From Baffinella frigidus (taxonomy: Eukaryota; Cryptophyceae; Cryptomonadales; Baffinellaceae), in contig MU647197.1 in assembly GCA_026770585.1 (NCBI GenBank), positions 125,138 to 142,712 of the forward strand: 17,575 nucleotides of DNA, read 5' to 3'. The position numbers and the translations under genes are program-made. The notes beneath the pieces are model-generated. The model was not told the DNA's origin. It was given only the letters and a program-made list of their open reading frames with translations, and did not search any database. Position 1 is the stretch's first letter, and every line of letters begins with the position of its first letter. Below, piece by piece: positions 11,413 to 17,396 of the stretch.

Positions 11413-13006
11413 GTGCGATTCGAAACGCCCCCCCTGATATCGGCGCCACGGAGTGCGATGGTGCGGTGCCCCAGCACTAGTGCTGGGTTTAAAAATGGGT
11501 GGACGAAACAGGTGCGACGGCTCATCGCGGACGGTGGAGATGTGAATGGCAAGGCTTCGGACGGCTTCGGAACCACGCCGCTGATCATGGCTGCTGATGG
11601 GGGCCATGCGGAAATCGCCCAGTTGCTGATCCATGCGGGGGCAGACACGGCTGCAAAGATCAAGGGCGGATTCACCCCTCTTTCTATGGCTGCTCGGGCG
11701 GGCAAGCATGCCGTGGTGCAGGTGCTCCTTGAACCACCAACCCTCACGGAGGAACCAAATCGTCGATTTAATCCCGTCGAGTATTCATGATGAATACGAT
11801 TTCGGGGATCTCCGATCCGATTTTGGTGTATCTTACGGCTCTAAATGAAGTTTAGATAGACGACTGTCTTATTTATACCCCTTAACATACACCAAAATCG
11901 TATTCATGATGAATACTCCACCGGATGAGATTTTGAATCTCAGATTCACCTGGGCAGCCAGGCGAATTCGCCTGTGGTGGAGCCACATTCCATAGGAATT
12001 GGGAAATTGAAAATCATCGATTTGGTCCCACCGTGAGGGTTGGTGGAAGGACACCCGTGCATTTTGGAGGGCAGTCTCCACCAGCAACCCGTAGCAGCTT
12101 TTACCGGATCCTCCCAAGGATTCGGGTATTTTATTTTTTAAAACATCTTTCCTATGACCCTACTGTAGGAAACCCTGGGGACCTCGAACTGCTGACGGGA
12201 GATACCGGACAGATATGTCCGGTTTAGCTGAAATTTACTACAGTACCCGATCCGGTTAAAAGCTGCAACGGGTTGCTGGTGGCTGGCAACGCAGAGGTTG
12301 CCTCTTAGTCTTTGCTCAGCAGAGGGAGAGAGAGAGAGACTGCGAGAGAGAATGAATGAGGCTCGGTGGCGTGGTGTGCAGGTGCTCCTGGACGCGGGGG
12401 CAGACGTGTCTCCTCTCGACGACGCAAAGAGCACCCCGCTGCACTCTGCTGCACAGGAAGGGCATGCCACAGTGGCGAGGCTGCTGCTTCAGTGGGCACC
12501 TCTCGAACTCGAGATCGGGCGCGCCGTCAGGTAATGGCGAAAGCTTACGTTCCACCAACCCTCACGGGCGGACCAAATCCATTAATTTCGACCTTTTCTC
12601 GATTTCCCCAAAGGTTGTTTTTTTTGCAGCGAGAATGGTGCTAAAAGCCATAAATTGACTTTTGCAGCCAGGCGAATTCGCCTGGCGGGCAAGGTAAATC
12701 CGAGGTCTGAGAATCGAGGATTTGGTCTCTCCGTGAGGGTTGGTGGTTAGCGAGCACCTCAAGTGCTGACAAGCCCCAAATTTTGTACGGAGTCGCGCCC
12801 ACATGGGTTTTCGGGGGCCTTAAAGTGTGGGCAATTTGCGCCTAGTTGACTATTCCCCTCCGGGATCGCAAGCTTTCTACGTAAATTCTTAGTCCCTTTT
12901 TACTAAGCTTTTTGCATGACAGGCTCAAGGGCCTCGTTTCGCGTGCGGACATCAACGGCGAGCGCGGCCACGTCACGGTTTTCACCCCCACCCAGGATTG
13001 TTGTAT
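11356..13006 (+). CDS. Ankyrin-repeat protein gene, 5' part
   Basis: Exons read: 11356-11412, 11512-11721, 12382-12530 and 12923-13006 (the last end is uncertain). The spliced product begins MADPVEVMVLASQRGWTEQ, then VRRLIADGGDVNGKASDGF, then ankyrin units with GTTPLIMAADGGHAEIAQLL, IHAGADTAAKIKGGF, TPLSMAARAGKHAVVQ, VLLDAGADVSPLDDAKS and TPLHSAAQEGHATVARLLLQ. The T-P-L, A-A-x-x-G-H and L-L-x-x-G-A-D positions are canonical. Ankyrin repeats are protein-binding scaffolds, and the partner cannot be told from sequence. ATG 11356 is the first in-frame start and gives a short helix before the first repeat. The gene probably continues to the ankyrin exons at 16261-17395, but exons between 13006 and 16404 are not resolved. 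Confidence 0.78.
11413..11511 (+). other. 99-bp intron or in-frame insertion flanked by a 21-bp direct repeat
   Basis: The segment begins GTGCGATTCG and ends GGACGAAACAG, so it can be removed as a GT-AG intron. Removing it joins WTEQ to VRRLIADGG, a normal ankyrin unit. It is 33 codons long with no stop, so retention would also keep the frame. The flanking 21-bp copies (11398-11418 and 11497-11517) differ at two bases. The palindrome CCAGCACTAGTGCTGG lies inside. Confidence 0.7.
11512..11721 (+). CDS. Ankyrin gene exon 2
   Basis: It is 70 codons, phase 0 at both ends, covering two ankyrin units (VRRLIADGGDVN through AARAGKHAVVQ). The donor is CAG|GTGCTC. Confidence 0.78.
11734..12046. mobile_element. 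Family G miniature element G1, with E2 nested inside
   Basis: The ends CCACCAACCCTCACGGAGG and ACCGTGAGGGTTGGTGG form an inverted repeat that continues through ACCAAATCG. Inside is the perfect palindrome CAGGCGAATTCGCCTG (11959-11974). Without E2 it would be about 149 bp. Confidence 0.85.
11770..11928. mobile_element. Family E miniature element E2, TSD GATTT
   Basis: AATCCCGTCGAGTATTCATG pairs with CATGATGAATACTCCACCGG. A second inner pair is GATTTTGGTGTATCTTA with AACATACACCAAAATCG. Target duplication: GATTT at 11765-11769 and 11929-11933. Confidence 0.87.
12382..12530 (+). CDS. Ankyrin gene exon 3
   Basis: It begins VLLDAGADVSPLDDAKS, then TPLHSAAQEGHATVARLLLQ, then WAPLELEIGRAV plus two bases. 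The donor is GTAATG. The first residues complete the ankyrin unit begun in exon 2. A second copy of its 3' end lies at 13082. Confidence 0.78.
12552..12746. mobile_element. Family G miniature element G2, 195 bp
   Basis: CCACCAACCCTCACGGGCGG at the left and CCGTGAGGGTTGGTGG at the right. The internal palindrome CAGGCGAATTCGCCTG is shared with G1. It lies in the intron between ankyrin exons 3 and 4. Confidence 0.85.
12923..13006 (+). CDS. Ankyrin gene exon 4 (3' limit uncertain)
   Basis: After TGCATGACAG the G completes AGG (arginine) and the exon reads LKGLVSRADINGERGHVTVF. The chosen donor GTGAGT at 13007 avoids a TGA at 13008. Other donors are possible. The same peptide (LKGLVSRADIEGER) recurs at 13119. 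Confidence 0.6.
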
Positions 13007-13015
13007 GTGAGTTAA

Positions 13016-13080
13016 TTAGGATTCATAAGTGAAATTACCTATGCCATAGTAATTTCTCCTATGGTTTCTCCTATGAATCA
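13016..13080. mobile_element. Short inverted-repeat element (AGGATTCATAAG... TATGAATCA)
   Basis: TTAGGATTCATAAGTGAAAT is answered by a looser inverse ending TCCTATGAATCA. GAAATTACCTATGCCATAG and TAGTAATTTCTCCTATGG form the inside. Confidence 0.55.
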
Positions 13081-13081
13081 A

Positions 13082-13206
13082 TGCACCGCTCGAACTCGAG
13101 ACCGGGCGCGCGTTGAGGCTCAAGGGCCTCGTTTCGCGCGCGGACATCGAGGGCGAGCGCTTTTCAGACTCTCTGTCAGCAGTCGCCACGTCACGGTTTT
13201 CACCCG
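13082..13206 (+). pseudogene. Intron-less second copy of ankyrin exon 3-4 junction
   Basis: It encodes APLELETGRALRLKGLVSRA and DIEGER without a break. In the first copy the 392-bp intron 12531-12922 splits the same codons. After GAGCGC about 24 extra bases are inserted, and GCCACGTCACGGTTTTCACC of the first copy then resumes. The segment ends at CCCGTAAACCC, a possible donor that merges with telomere-like repeat. Confidence 0.75.
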
Positions 13207-13605
13207 TAAACCCTACACCCTACACCCTACACCCTACACCCTACACCCTACACCCTACACCCTACCCCCTACCCCCTACACCCTAAGGGTTTCACCCCTA
13301 AACCCTACACCCTACACCCTACACCCTACACCCTAAGGTTTTCACCCCTGAACCCTACACCGGTTTTCACCCCTAAACCCTACAAGCCCTAAACCCTAAA
13401 CCCTAAACCCTAAACCCTAAATCCTAAACCCTAAACTCTAAACCCTAAACCCTAAACCCTACACCCTAAGCCCTAAGACCCAAGCCCTTAACCCTTAACC
13501 CTGGACCCTAAACCATACCCCCTACACCCTAAACCCTAAATCCTAAACCCCAAACCCCAAATTCCAAACCCTAAACCCTAAACCCTAATCCCTGAACGTT
13601 AACTC
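13205..13605 (+). repeat. CCCTACA/CCCTAAA telomere-like arrays (400 bp)
   Basis: Arrays of CCCTACA and CCCTAAA on the sense strand. TTTTCACCCCTAAACCCTAC is repeated four times (13196, 13286, 13337, 13363), so the exon tail and the array were amplified together. Any open frame across this region is an artefact. Confidence 0.88.
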
Positions 13606-13840
13606 AGGGGTTCACCCCGGAGACGAGCCGTTTCGGAGTGCGTCTCAAGTCCGGCCAGAATCTCGCGGTAATCTCATCCCGGCGAGTATTCCTCAGAAAT
13701 ACGATTTTGGTGTATCTTAAAGGGTAGAAATAAGACAGTCGCCTATCTAGCCTTCATTTATAGCCTTAAGATACACCAAAATAGAATCCGGCCAGAATTC
13801 GGAGTGCGTCTCAAGTCCGGCCAGAATCTCGCGGTAATCA
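13606..13840 (+). repeat. 42-bp direct repeat flanking element E3
   Basis: TTCGGAGTGCGTCTCAAGTC followed by CGGCCAGAATCTCGCGGTAA and TC occurs at 13632-13673 and 13799-13840. Element E3 lies between the copies. A third, short version (AGAATCTCGCAGTAATCC) lies at about 14903. The first copy can be read as part of an exon after ACTCAG (HPGDEPFRSASQVRPESRG), but I cannot place it in the ankyrin gene. Confidence 0.7.
13674..13785. mobile_element. Family E miniature element E3, right end lost
   Basis: TCATCCCGGCGAGTATTCC at the left, inner arms GATTTTGGTGTATCTTAA and TTAAGATACACCAAAAT. The outer right arm (AATACTCG) is missing. Confidence 0.8.
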
Positions 13841-13855
13841 AGGAGGATCAAATCG

Positions 13856-14064
13856 ATAGAGCCAATCTGGTAGGACTTGGCCAAAGCGAAGTTCGAACTA
13901 GCGAGATTGCGAACTTCTAGATGGACCGTAATTATTAGTAAACACCGATTTTTACTGCAAAATTTGAATTGAAAACACTACATGTCCAAAAGAGTCCATC
14001 TAGAAGTTCGCAATCTCGCTAGTTCGAACTTCGCTCTGGCCAAGTCCTACCAGATTGGCTCTAT
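13856..14064. mobile_element. 209-bp element with 71-bp near-perfect inverted arms
   Basis: The left arm starts ATAGAGCCAATCTGGTAGG and the right arm ends CCTACCAGATTGGCTCTAT. The two 71-base arms differ at one base. The centre is a 67-base AT-rich loop. There is no coding frame. Confidence 0.88.
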
Positions 14065-14095
14065 TACAGCTAGAGCCATTTCCTGCGAGCCACAC

Positions 14096-14274
14096 GAGAA
14101 CGCTAGAGGGGCCTATTTAGAACCAGGGTGCTTTAAAAAGTAGGCATTTGTGTAGTAACTTTCGTTGATTGGTCACGTTACTAGCGATATATTGGCCAGT
14201 CACGAAGTTGGAATACCTTATCCTGGTACAAATATCTACAACCCCACATATGAATAGGCCCCTCTAGCATTCTC
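14096..14274. mobile_element. Inverted-repeat element, about 179 bp
   Basis: GAGAACGCTAGAGGGGCCTA pairs with TAGGCCCCTCTAGCATTCTC. TGTGTAGTAACTTTCGTTG, a D/E-type core word, lies inside. Confidence 0.8.
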
Positions 14275-14542
14275 GAGTGGAGGGCCGGTCGTTTCCCACC
14301 GGCTGCCTGCAGCACCACGCAGGGCTGGAGAAGGGGGTATTCCAAAGTATTTTTTTAAGAGAAAATTGGATTCAAAAGTCAATTTAGGGAGAAAACGGCT
14401 CCAAAGGCGCCCCAATGGCTCAAAGGGCGCCCCTGGAATACCCCCAGGTAGCGCCCTGTGTAGAAAGGTTGCATACTCCTCCTCGATTCGATCCCACTTC
14501 GGAGGGCTGGTGGAAACGGAACCAGGGGGTTCACCCCGGATA
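14275..14542. other. Intron or intergenic segment with inverted GGAATACCCC words
   Basis: GGGGGTATTCCAAAGTATT (14334) and GGAATACCCCCAGGTAGCG (14433) are inverted. CCAAAGGCGCCCCAATGGCT resembles the text after it. No gene is recognised. Confidence 0.5.
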
Positions 14543-14714
14543 GAGCGCTTACGGGAAAACTTGTCCGATTCAACGAGAAATATTTTCAGACATTCAGAGC
14601 TTTTGTACCAGGACGTGACATGAAACCGGTCCATCTAAACGATTCTAGTACCAATTCTCTGAATTTCTGAACACATTTCTCGTTGAAATCGGACAAGTTT
14701 TCCCGCATGCGCTC
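14543..14714. mobile_element. Inverted-repeat element, 172 bp
   Basis: GAGCGCTTACGGGAAAACTT with GTCCGATTCAACGAG pairs with CTCGTTGAAATCGGACAAG and TTTTCCCGCATGCGCTC. Arms are about 39 bp with few mismatches. Confidence 0.85.
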
Positions 14715-14988
14715 TTCCAGCCGATCCGGAGAGCGACTCAGATCCGGCGATTCCTCTTGCTTCTCGACTGCCGTTCAGGATCTTTTATGACGTTTGTCTT
14801 GGTGGCACGCCTTCAAAGAGCGCGGCCCACCGAGACAAAAGTCGAGAGTGGAACGTCTCAAAGCAAAAGTGGAACCTCTGTTAACTTAAGAAGTAACAGT
14901 GGAGAATCTCGCAGTAATCCTGTTTTACCCTTTAGCGTTTAGGGTTTAAGATTTAGGGTCCAGCGCTGCCTGTAGCGCTGGCGCGTTC
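14715..14988. other. Unassigned segment before E4
   Basis: The segment holds unique sequence, a short TTTAGGG array in the reverse orientation (TTTAGCGTTTAGGGTTTAAG, 14931), and the inverted pair CAGCGCTGCC/GTAGCGCTGG (14961-14980). No gene is recognised. Confidence 0.5.
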
Positions 14989-15158
14989 TCATCACGGCGA
15001 GTATTCCCGAGGAATACGATTTTGGTGTATATTAAGGCTTAGAGGCTGTTCATATTGGCCTTTCATAGCAGTAACTTCTCAATATATAGCCTTAAGATAC
15101 ACCAAAATCGCATCGGTGGTCCCCAGAATCGTATTTCTCAGAAATACTCGTCTGGATG
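14989..15158. mobile_element. Family E miniature element E4, TSD CGTTC
   Basis: TCATCACGGCGAGTATTCC pairs with AAATACTCGTCTGGATG. The inner arms are GATTTTGGTGTATATTAAG and TTAAGATACACCAAAATCG. CGTTC lies at 14984-14988 and 15159-15163. Confidence 0.87.
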
Positions 15159-15177
15159 CGTTCGTTGGAGGGGGGAC

Positions 15178-15317
15178 TCATATGGAAACACTTGTAATTT
15201 GCAAACTTGATTTCAATCAAAATTACTACACGTTTGCTTTAATATTGCTAATAAAGATCGTTCTGTGTAGTAAATTTCATTGAACCGAGTTTATGAATTA
15301 TAAGTGTTTCCATATGA
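15178..15317. mobile_element. Family D miniature element D2, 140 bp, TSD GGAC
   Basis: TCATATGGAAACACTTGTAA pairs with TTATAAGTGTTTCCATATGA. The core is AAAATTACTACACG and GTGTAGTAAATTTC. GGAC lies at 15174-15177 and 15318-15321. It has the same length as D1. Confidence 0.87.
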
Positions 15318-15354
15318 GGACACACCTGATGTGCGTCCGGCGTAGGGTGTGGGG

Positions 15355-15457
15355 TATCCCTTAAGTGCCCATAGGGTGAATATTCACCCTAGCTCGCCCT
15401 AGGCAGGTCCTAGGGCCCTACCGTAGGGTGTATGCGCCTACTGGTTACTTAAGGGAT
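15355..15457. mobile_element. Family A miniature element A6, 103 bp
   Basis: TATCCCTTAAGTGCCCAT at the left and GGTTACTTAAGGGATA at the right. The core, CCCTAGGCAGGTCCTAGGGC and CCTACCGTAGGG, is nearly identical to A3. Confidence 0.88.
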
Positions 15458-15520
15458 AGGGTGTGTGGTGTAGGGTTCAGGATCTGGCCTAGTCTGTTGC
15501 CTGCTCGGCAACTTGCATGG

Positions 15521-15526
15521 ATCCCT

Positions 15527-15565
<39 letters not shown>

Positions 15566-15599
15566 CTCTCCCCCCCCCTCTCTCTCTCCCTCTCTCTCT

Positions 15600-15632
<33 letters not shown>

Positions 15633-15673
15633 CCTCCCTCTCTCTCCCCCTCTCTCTCTCTCTCTCTCTCTGC
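15521..15673 (+). repeat. CT microsatellite (about 150 bp)
   Basis: A (CT)n tract with short C runs ends in TGCTCTCAG, so it could act as a polypyrimidine tract and acceptor for an exon at 15680. I cannot support that exon. Confidence 0.85.
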
Positions 15674-15828
15674 TCTCAGGAATAGGCCTCTACTGCAGGA
15701 CCGCACGGCTTCTCAGCGCTATCAGGCTCTGAAAAAACTCATCAGCAAAATCGTGTCAGCGCTGACAGTCTCAACGCCTCGTCAGCGCTCAGAGGCAAAC
15801 AAACTTGTCAGCGCACTGCGAGCCAAAA

Positions 15829-15966
15829 CATTTCAGCTAAGTCAACTGCCCCTGACAGCCAGAGCCTTGAGTCAAATGCCGGCTCCTAGAGCCGGTCCAT
15901 CTAAACGAAAATGGTACGAAATGTCAACTTTTCAGAGAGTTGACTTAGGTGAAATGTTCTGGCTCG
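15829..15966. mobile_element. 138-bp inverted-repeat element
   Basis: CGAGCCAAAACATTTCAGCT with AAGTCAACT pairs with AGTTGACTTAGGTGAAATG and TTCTGGCTCG. A small hairpin, GCCGGCTCCTAGAGCCGG, lies inside. Confidence 0.8.
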
Positions 15967-16097
15967 AAGTGCAGTGCTGAGAGGCAGAAAAACTCGTCAG
16001 CAGAAAAACTCGTGACACAAAAACTCGTGACAGATTCTTGACAAGCTCGTCGTCAGCGCTGACAGAGAGTCTGAAAAGCGAGGCTCAACTATTAGGG

Positions 16098-16236
16098 TAA
16101 CGGACTAAAAATGGGGTAGTGAGGCCTATGGTATTACCTACGGTAGACCGTAGGGTTTTTTGTAGGAGCCCCCCTGGGCCCCTACGGCCTACCGTAGTCA
16201 ATACCGTAGGCCTAACTACCCCACTTTTAGTCCGTT
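16098..16236. mobile_element. Family C miniature element C2
   Basis: TAACGGACTAAAAATGGGGT at the left and ACCCCACTTTTAGTCCGTT at the right. The arms contain ACCTACGGTAG and CTACCGTAG. Confidence 0.85.
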
Positions 16237-16260
16237 GGCCTATGAAAACCCTTCCCTGCA

Positions 16261-16290
16261 GGTACGCCGGGAGAACCTCGACGCGGAGTG
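16261..16290 (+). pseudogene. Truncated ankyrin exon start
   Basis: After CCCTGCAG it reads VRRENLDA, like the exon at 16405, and then runs into the GTCAGCGCTGACAG module. It is a broken duplicate. Confidence 0.65.
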
Positions 16291-16404
16291 CAGTGCTGGG
16301 AGGCAGAAAAACTGGTCAGCTAGTCAAGACTGACAGCGTCTTGACACGCTCGTCGTCAGCGCTGACAGCGAGTCTCAAAAGCGAGGCTCGACCCTTCCCC
16401 GCAG

Positions 16405-16512
16405 GTACGCCGCGAGAACCTCGAAGCGGGCGCTGACCCTGCAGCCGTGGACGAAGACGCTCGCACCCCCCTCCACTCCGCCGCGCTCTATGGCCACGCG
16501 GGTGTGGCGCAG
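16405..16512 (+). CDS. Ankyrin exon holding exactly one repeat unit (36 codons)
   Basis: Between CCCGCAG and CAG|GTAGAG it encodes VRRENLEAGADPAAVDEDA then RTPLHSAALYGHAGVAQ, phase 0 at both ends. It is one complete ankyrin unit, cut at the same site (Q|V) as exons 1 and 2 of the gene at 11356. It is probably a downstream exon of that gene. Confidence 0.75.
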
Positions 16513-16692
16513 GTAGAGCGCTGTGCAGTTGGCCACCGGAAAATGGGAAAATGGGAAAATTGGAGCCATTTTGTCCACTTTTGAGAAATTCACGGTACTA
16601 GATTTCTCCAAAGTTGACAAAACGGCTCCAATTTCTCAGTTTTTCGTTATTTCCCGTGGCCAACTTCTCTGGCCACGCGGGTGTGGCGCAGG
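16513..16692 (+). other. 180-bp intron or insertion flanked by ankyrin-exon direct repeats
   Basis: It starts GTAGAGCG and ends in a second copy of CTCTGGCCACGCGGGTGTGG with CGCAG. The inside is an element at 16527-16665 with ends AGTTGGCCACC and GTGGCCAACT and arms AAATTGGAGCCATTTTG and CAAAACGGCTCCAATTT. Confidence 0.75.
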
Positions 16693-17000
16693 TACTACAA
16701 GAAATTTGATTTCCTCCAAACCATTTTGACGGAATTTGACGGAGAGAAAATTTATTTGGTGTAAAATTTGAACCCTTTTGGCTGAAGAAGGTTTAAAAAA
16801 AAGTTGAATGCGCTGACCATACATGCACCGACGAGGGCGGTGCATGTATGGTGGGGGGGGAGAGGGAGGGAGGGAGGGAAGGAGGGAGGGAGGGGGAGAG
16901 AGCGAGCGAGAGAGAGCGAGAGACAGAGAGACAGATAGCGCGAGAGAGAGACACGCCCCTCCGCTCTGCCGCGCTGCATGACCACGCGGGTGTGGCGCGG
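16693..17000 (+). pseudogene. Ankyrin unit copy broken by insertions and a GA microsatellite
   Basis: GTACTAC (V-L) is separated by about 105 bases from TTGAATGCGCTGACC (E-C-A-D). The copy continues to CTDEGG, runs through a (GGGA/GA)n tract, and resumes DTPLRSAALHDHAGVAR before GTAAC. The frame stays open through the GA tract from about 16806 to 17000. Confidence 0.6.
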
Positions 17001-17076
17001 GTAACATCCCAACCCCCTTTTTCTTTTCAGTCGACTAAAGTTTTTTTTTTAAATCTTTAGTCGACTGAAAGAAAAC
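17001..17076. mobile_element. Hairpin between two ankyrin-unit copies
   Basis: TTTTCTTTTCAGTCGACTAA and AG (17019-17040) pairs with CTTTAGTCGACTGAAAGAAA. The loop is T-rich. With GTAAC at the left and GAAAG at the right it could form a very short intron between DHAGVAR and KNLECADPG. Confidence 0.7.
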
Positions 17077-17395
17077 CTTGAATGCGCCGACCCTGGATGC
17101 ACGGACTCCGACACACGCACGCCCCTCTATTGTAGGGCCCTAGGACCTGGCGCGAAACAGTGGGCTGACTTCAGGCACCCCCGCCCCCCCTTGATCTCAC
17201 TGTTGACACCCCCTACCTTAACACCGGGGCTCAAAAGTACTCTGGGGCAGTTTCGGTTTACCTTGGATCGGGGTCGGATCCGACCCCGATCCAAGGTAAA
17301 ATCGCAGACCTTCCAGGGCACTATTTGAGCCACTTGGGATGGCTGGTGGGCACGCCCCTCCATTCTGCCACGCGGCCGTCGCGCCGGTGAAGATA
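17077..17395 (+). pseudogene. Last ankyrin-unit copies, split by an insertion of about 233 bp
   Basis: KNLECADPGCTDSDTRTPLY (17072-17131) is broken and GTPLHSAT resumes at 17349. GCACGCCCCTCTATT and GCACGCCCCTCCATT flank the insert as direct repeats. The insert starts with the family A core TAGGGCCCTAGGACCTG and carries the hairpin element at 17228-17331. Confidence 0.65.
17228..17331. mobile_element. Hairpin element with a 44-bp perfect palindrome
   Basis: GGCTCAAAAGTACTCTGG pairs imperfectly with CCAGGGCACTATTTGAGCC. The centre (17257-17300) is a perfect palindrome of two 22-base arms, TTTACCTTGGATCGGGGTCG with GA and its complement. Confidence 0.85.
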
Positions 17396-17396
17396 C

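Larger units (their letters stand above)
11722..12381 (+). other. 660-bp intron containing nested miniature elements
   Basis: It starts GTGCTCCTTG and ends GTGGTGTGCAG. The text CGTGGTGCAGGTGCTCCT lies across the upstream junction and, with a 2-base insertion, across the downstream one. G1 with E2 nested in it fills 11734-12046. The remaining 335 bases are unique sequence with a short GA run at 12325-12350. Confidence 0.75.
15970..16383 (+). repeat. Duplicated module with GTCAGCGCTGACAG, split by C2
   Basis: AGTGCAGTGCTG-GAGGCAGAA, then CTCGTCGTCAGCGCTGACAG, then AAAGCGAGGCTC occurs at 15970-16088 and 16278-16390 in the same order. The unit is rich in GTCAGCGCTGAC palindromes. About 22 bases of it (GCTGACAGAGAGTCTGAAAA and GC) appear inverted at 13159-13180. 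Confidence 0.75.

Noticed and set aside
13061-13336. Frame of 91 codons starting in the inverted-repeat element at 13061.
   Set aside because: It runs through the duplicated exon in the wrong frame and then through CCCTACA repeats.
15513-15980. A + strand frame that reads SALRNRPLLQDRTASQRYQA and onward after the CT tract.
   Set aside because: It is open and of fair complexity, but most of it comes from GTCAGCGCTGAC repeats and an inverted-repeat element at 15829-15966. I found no family motif, so I do not call a gene.
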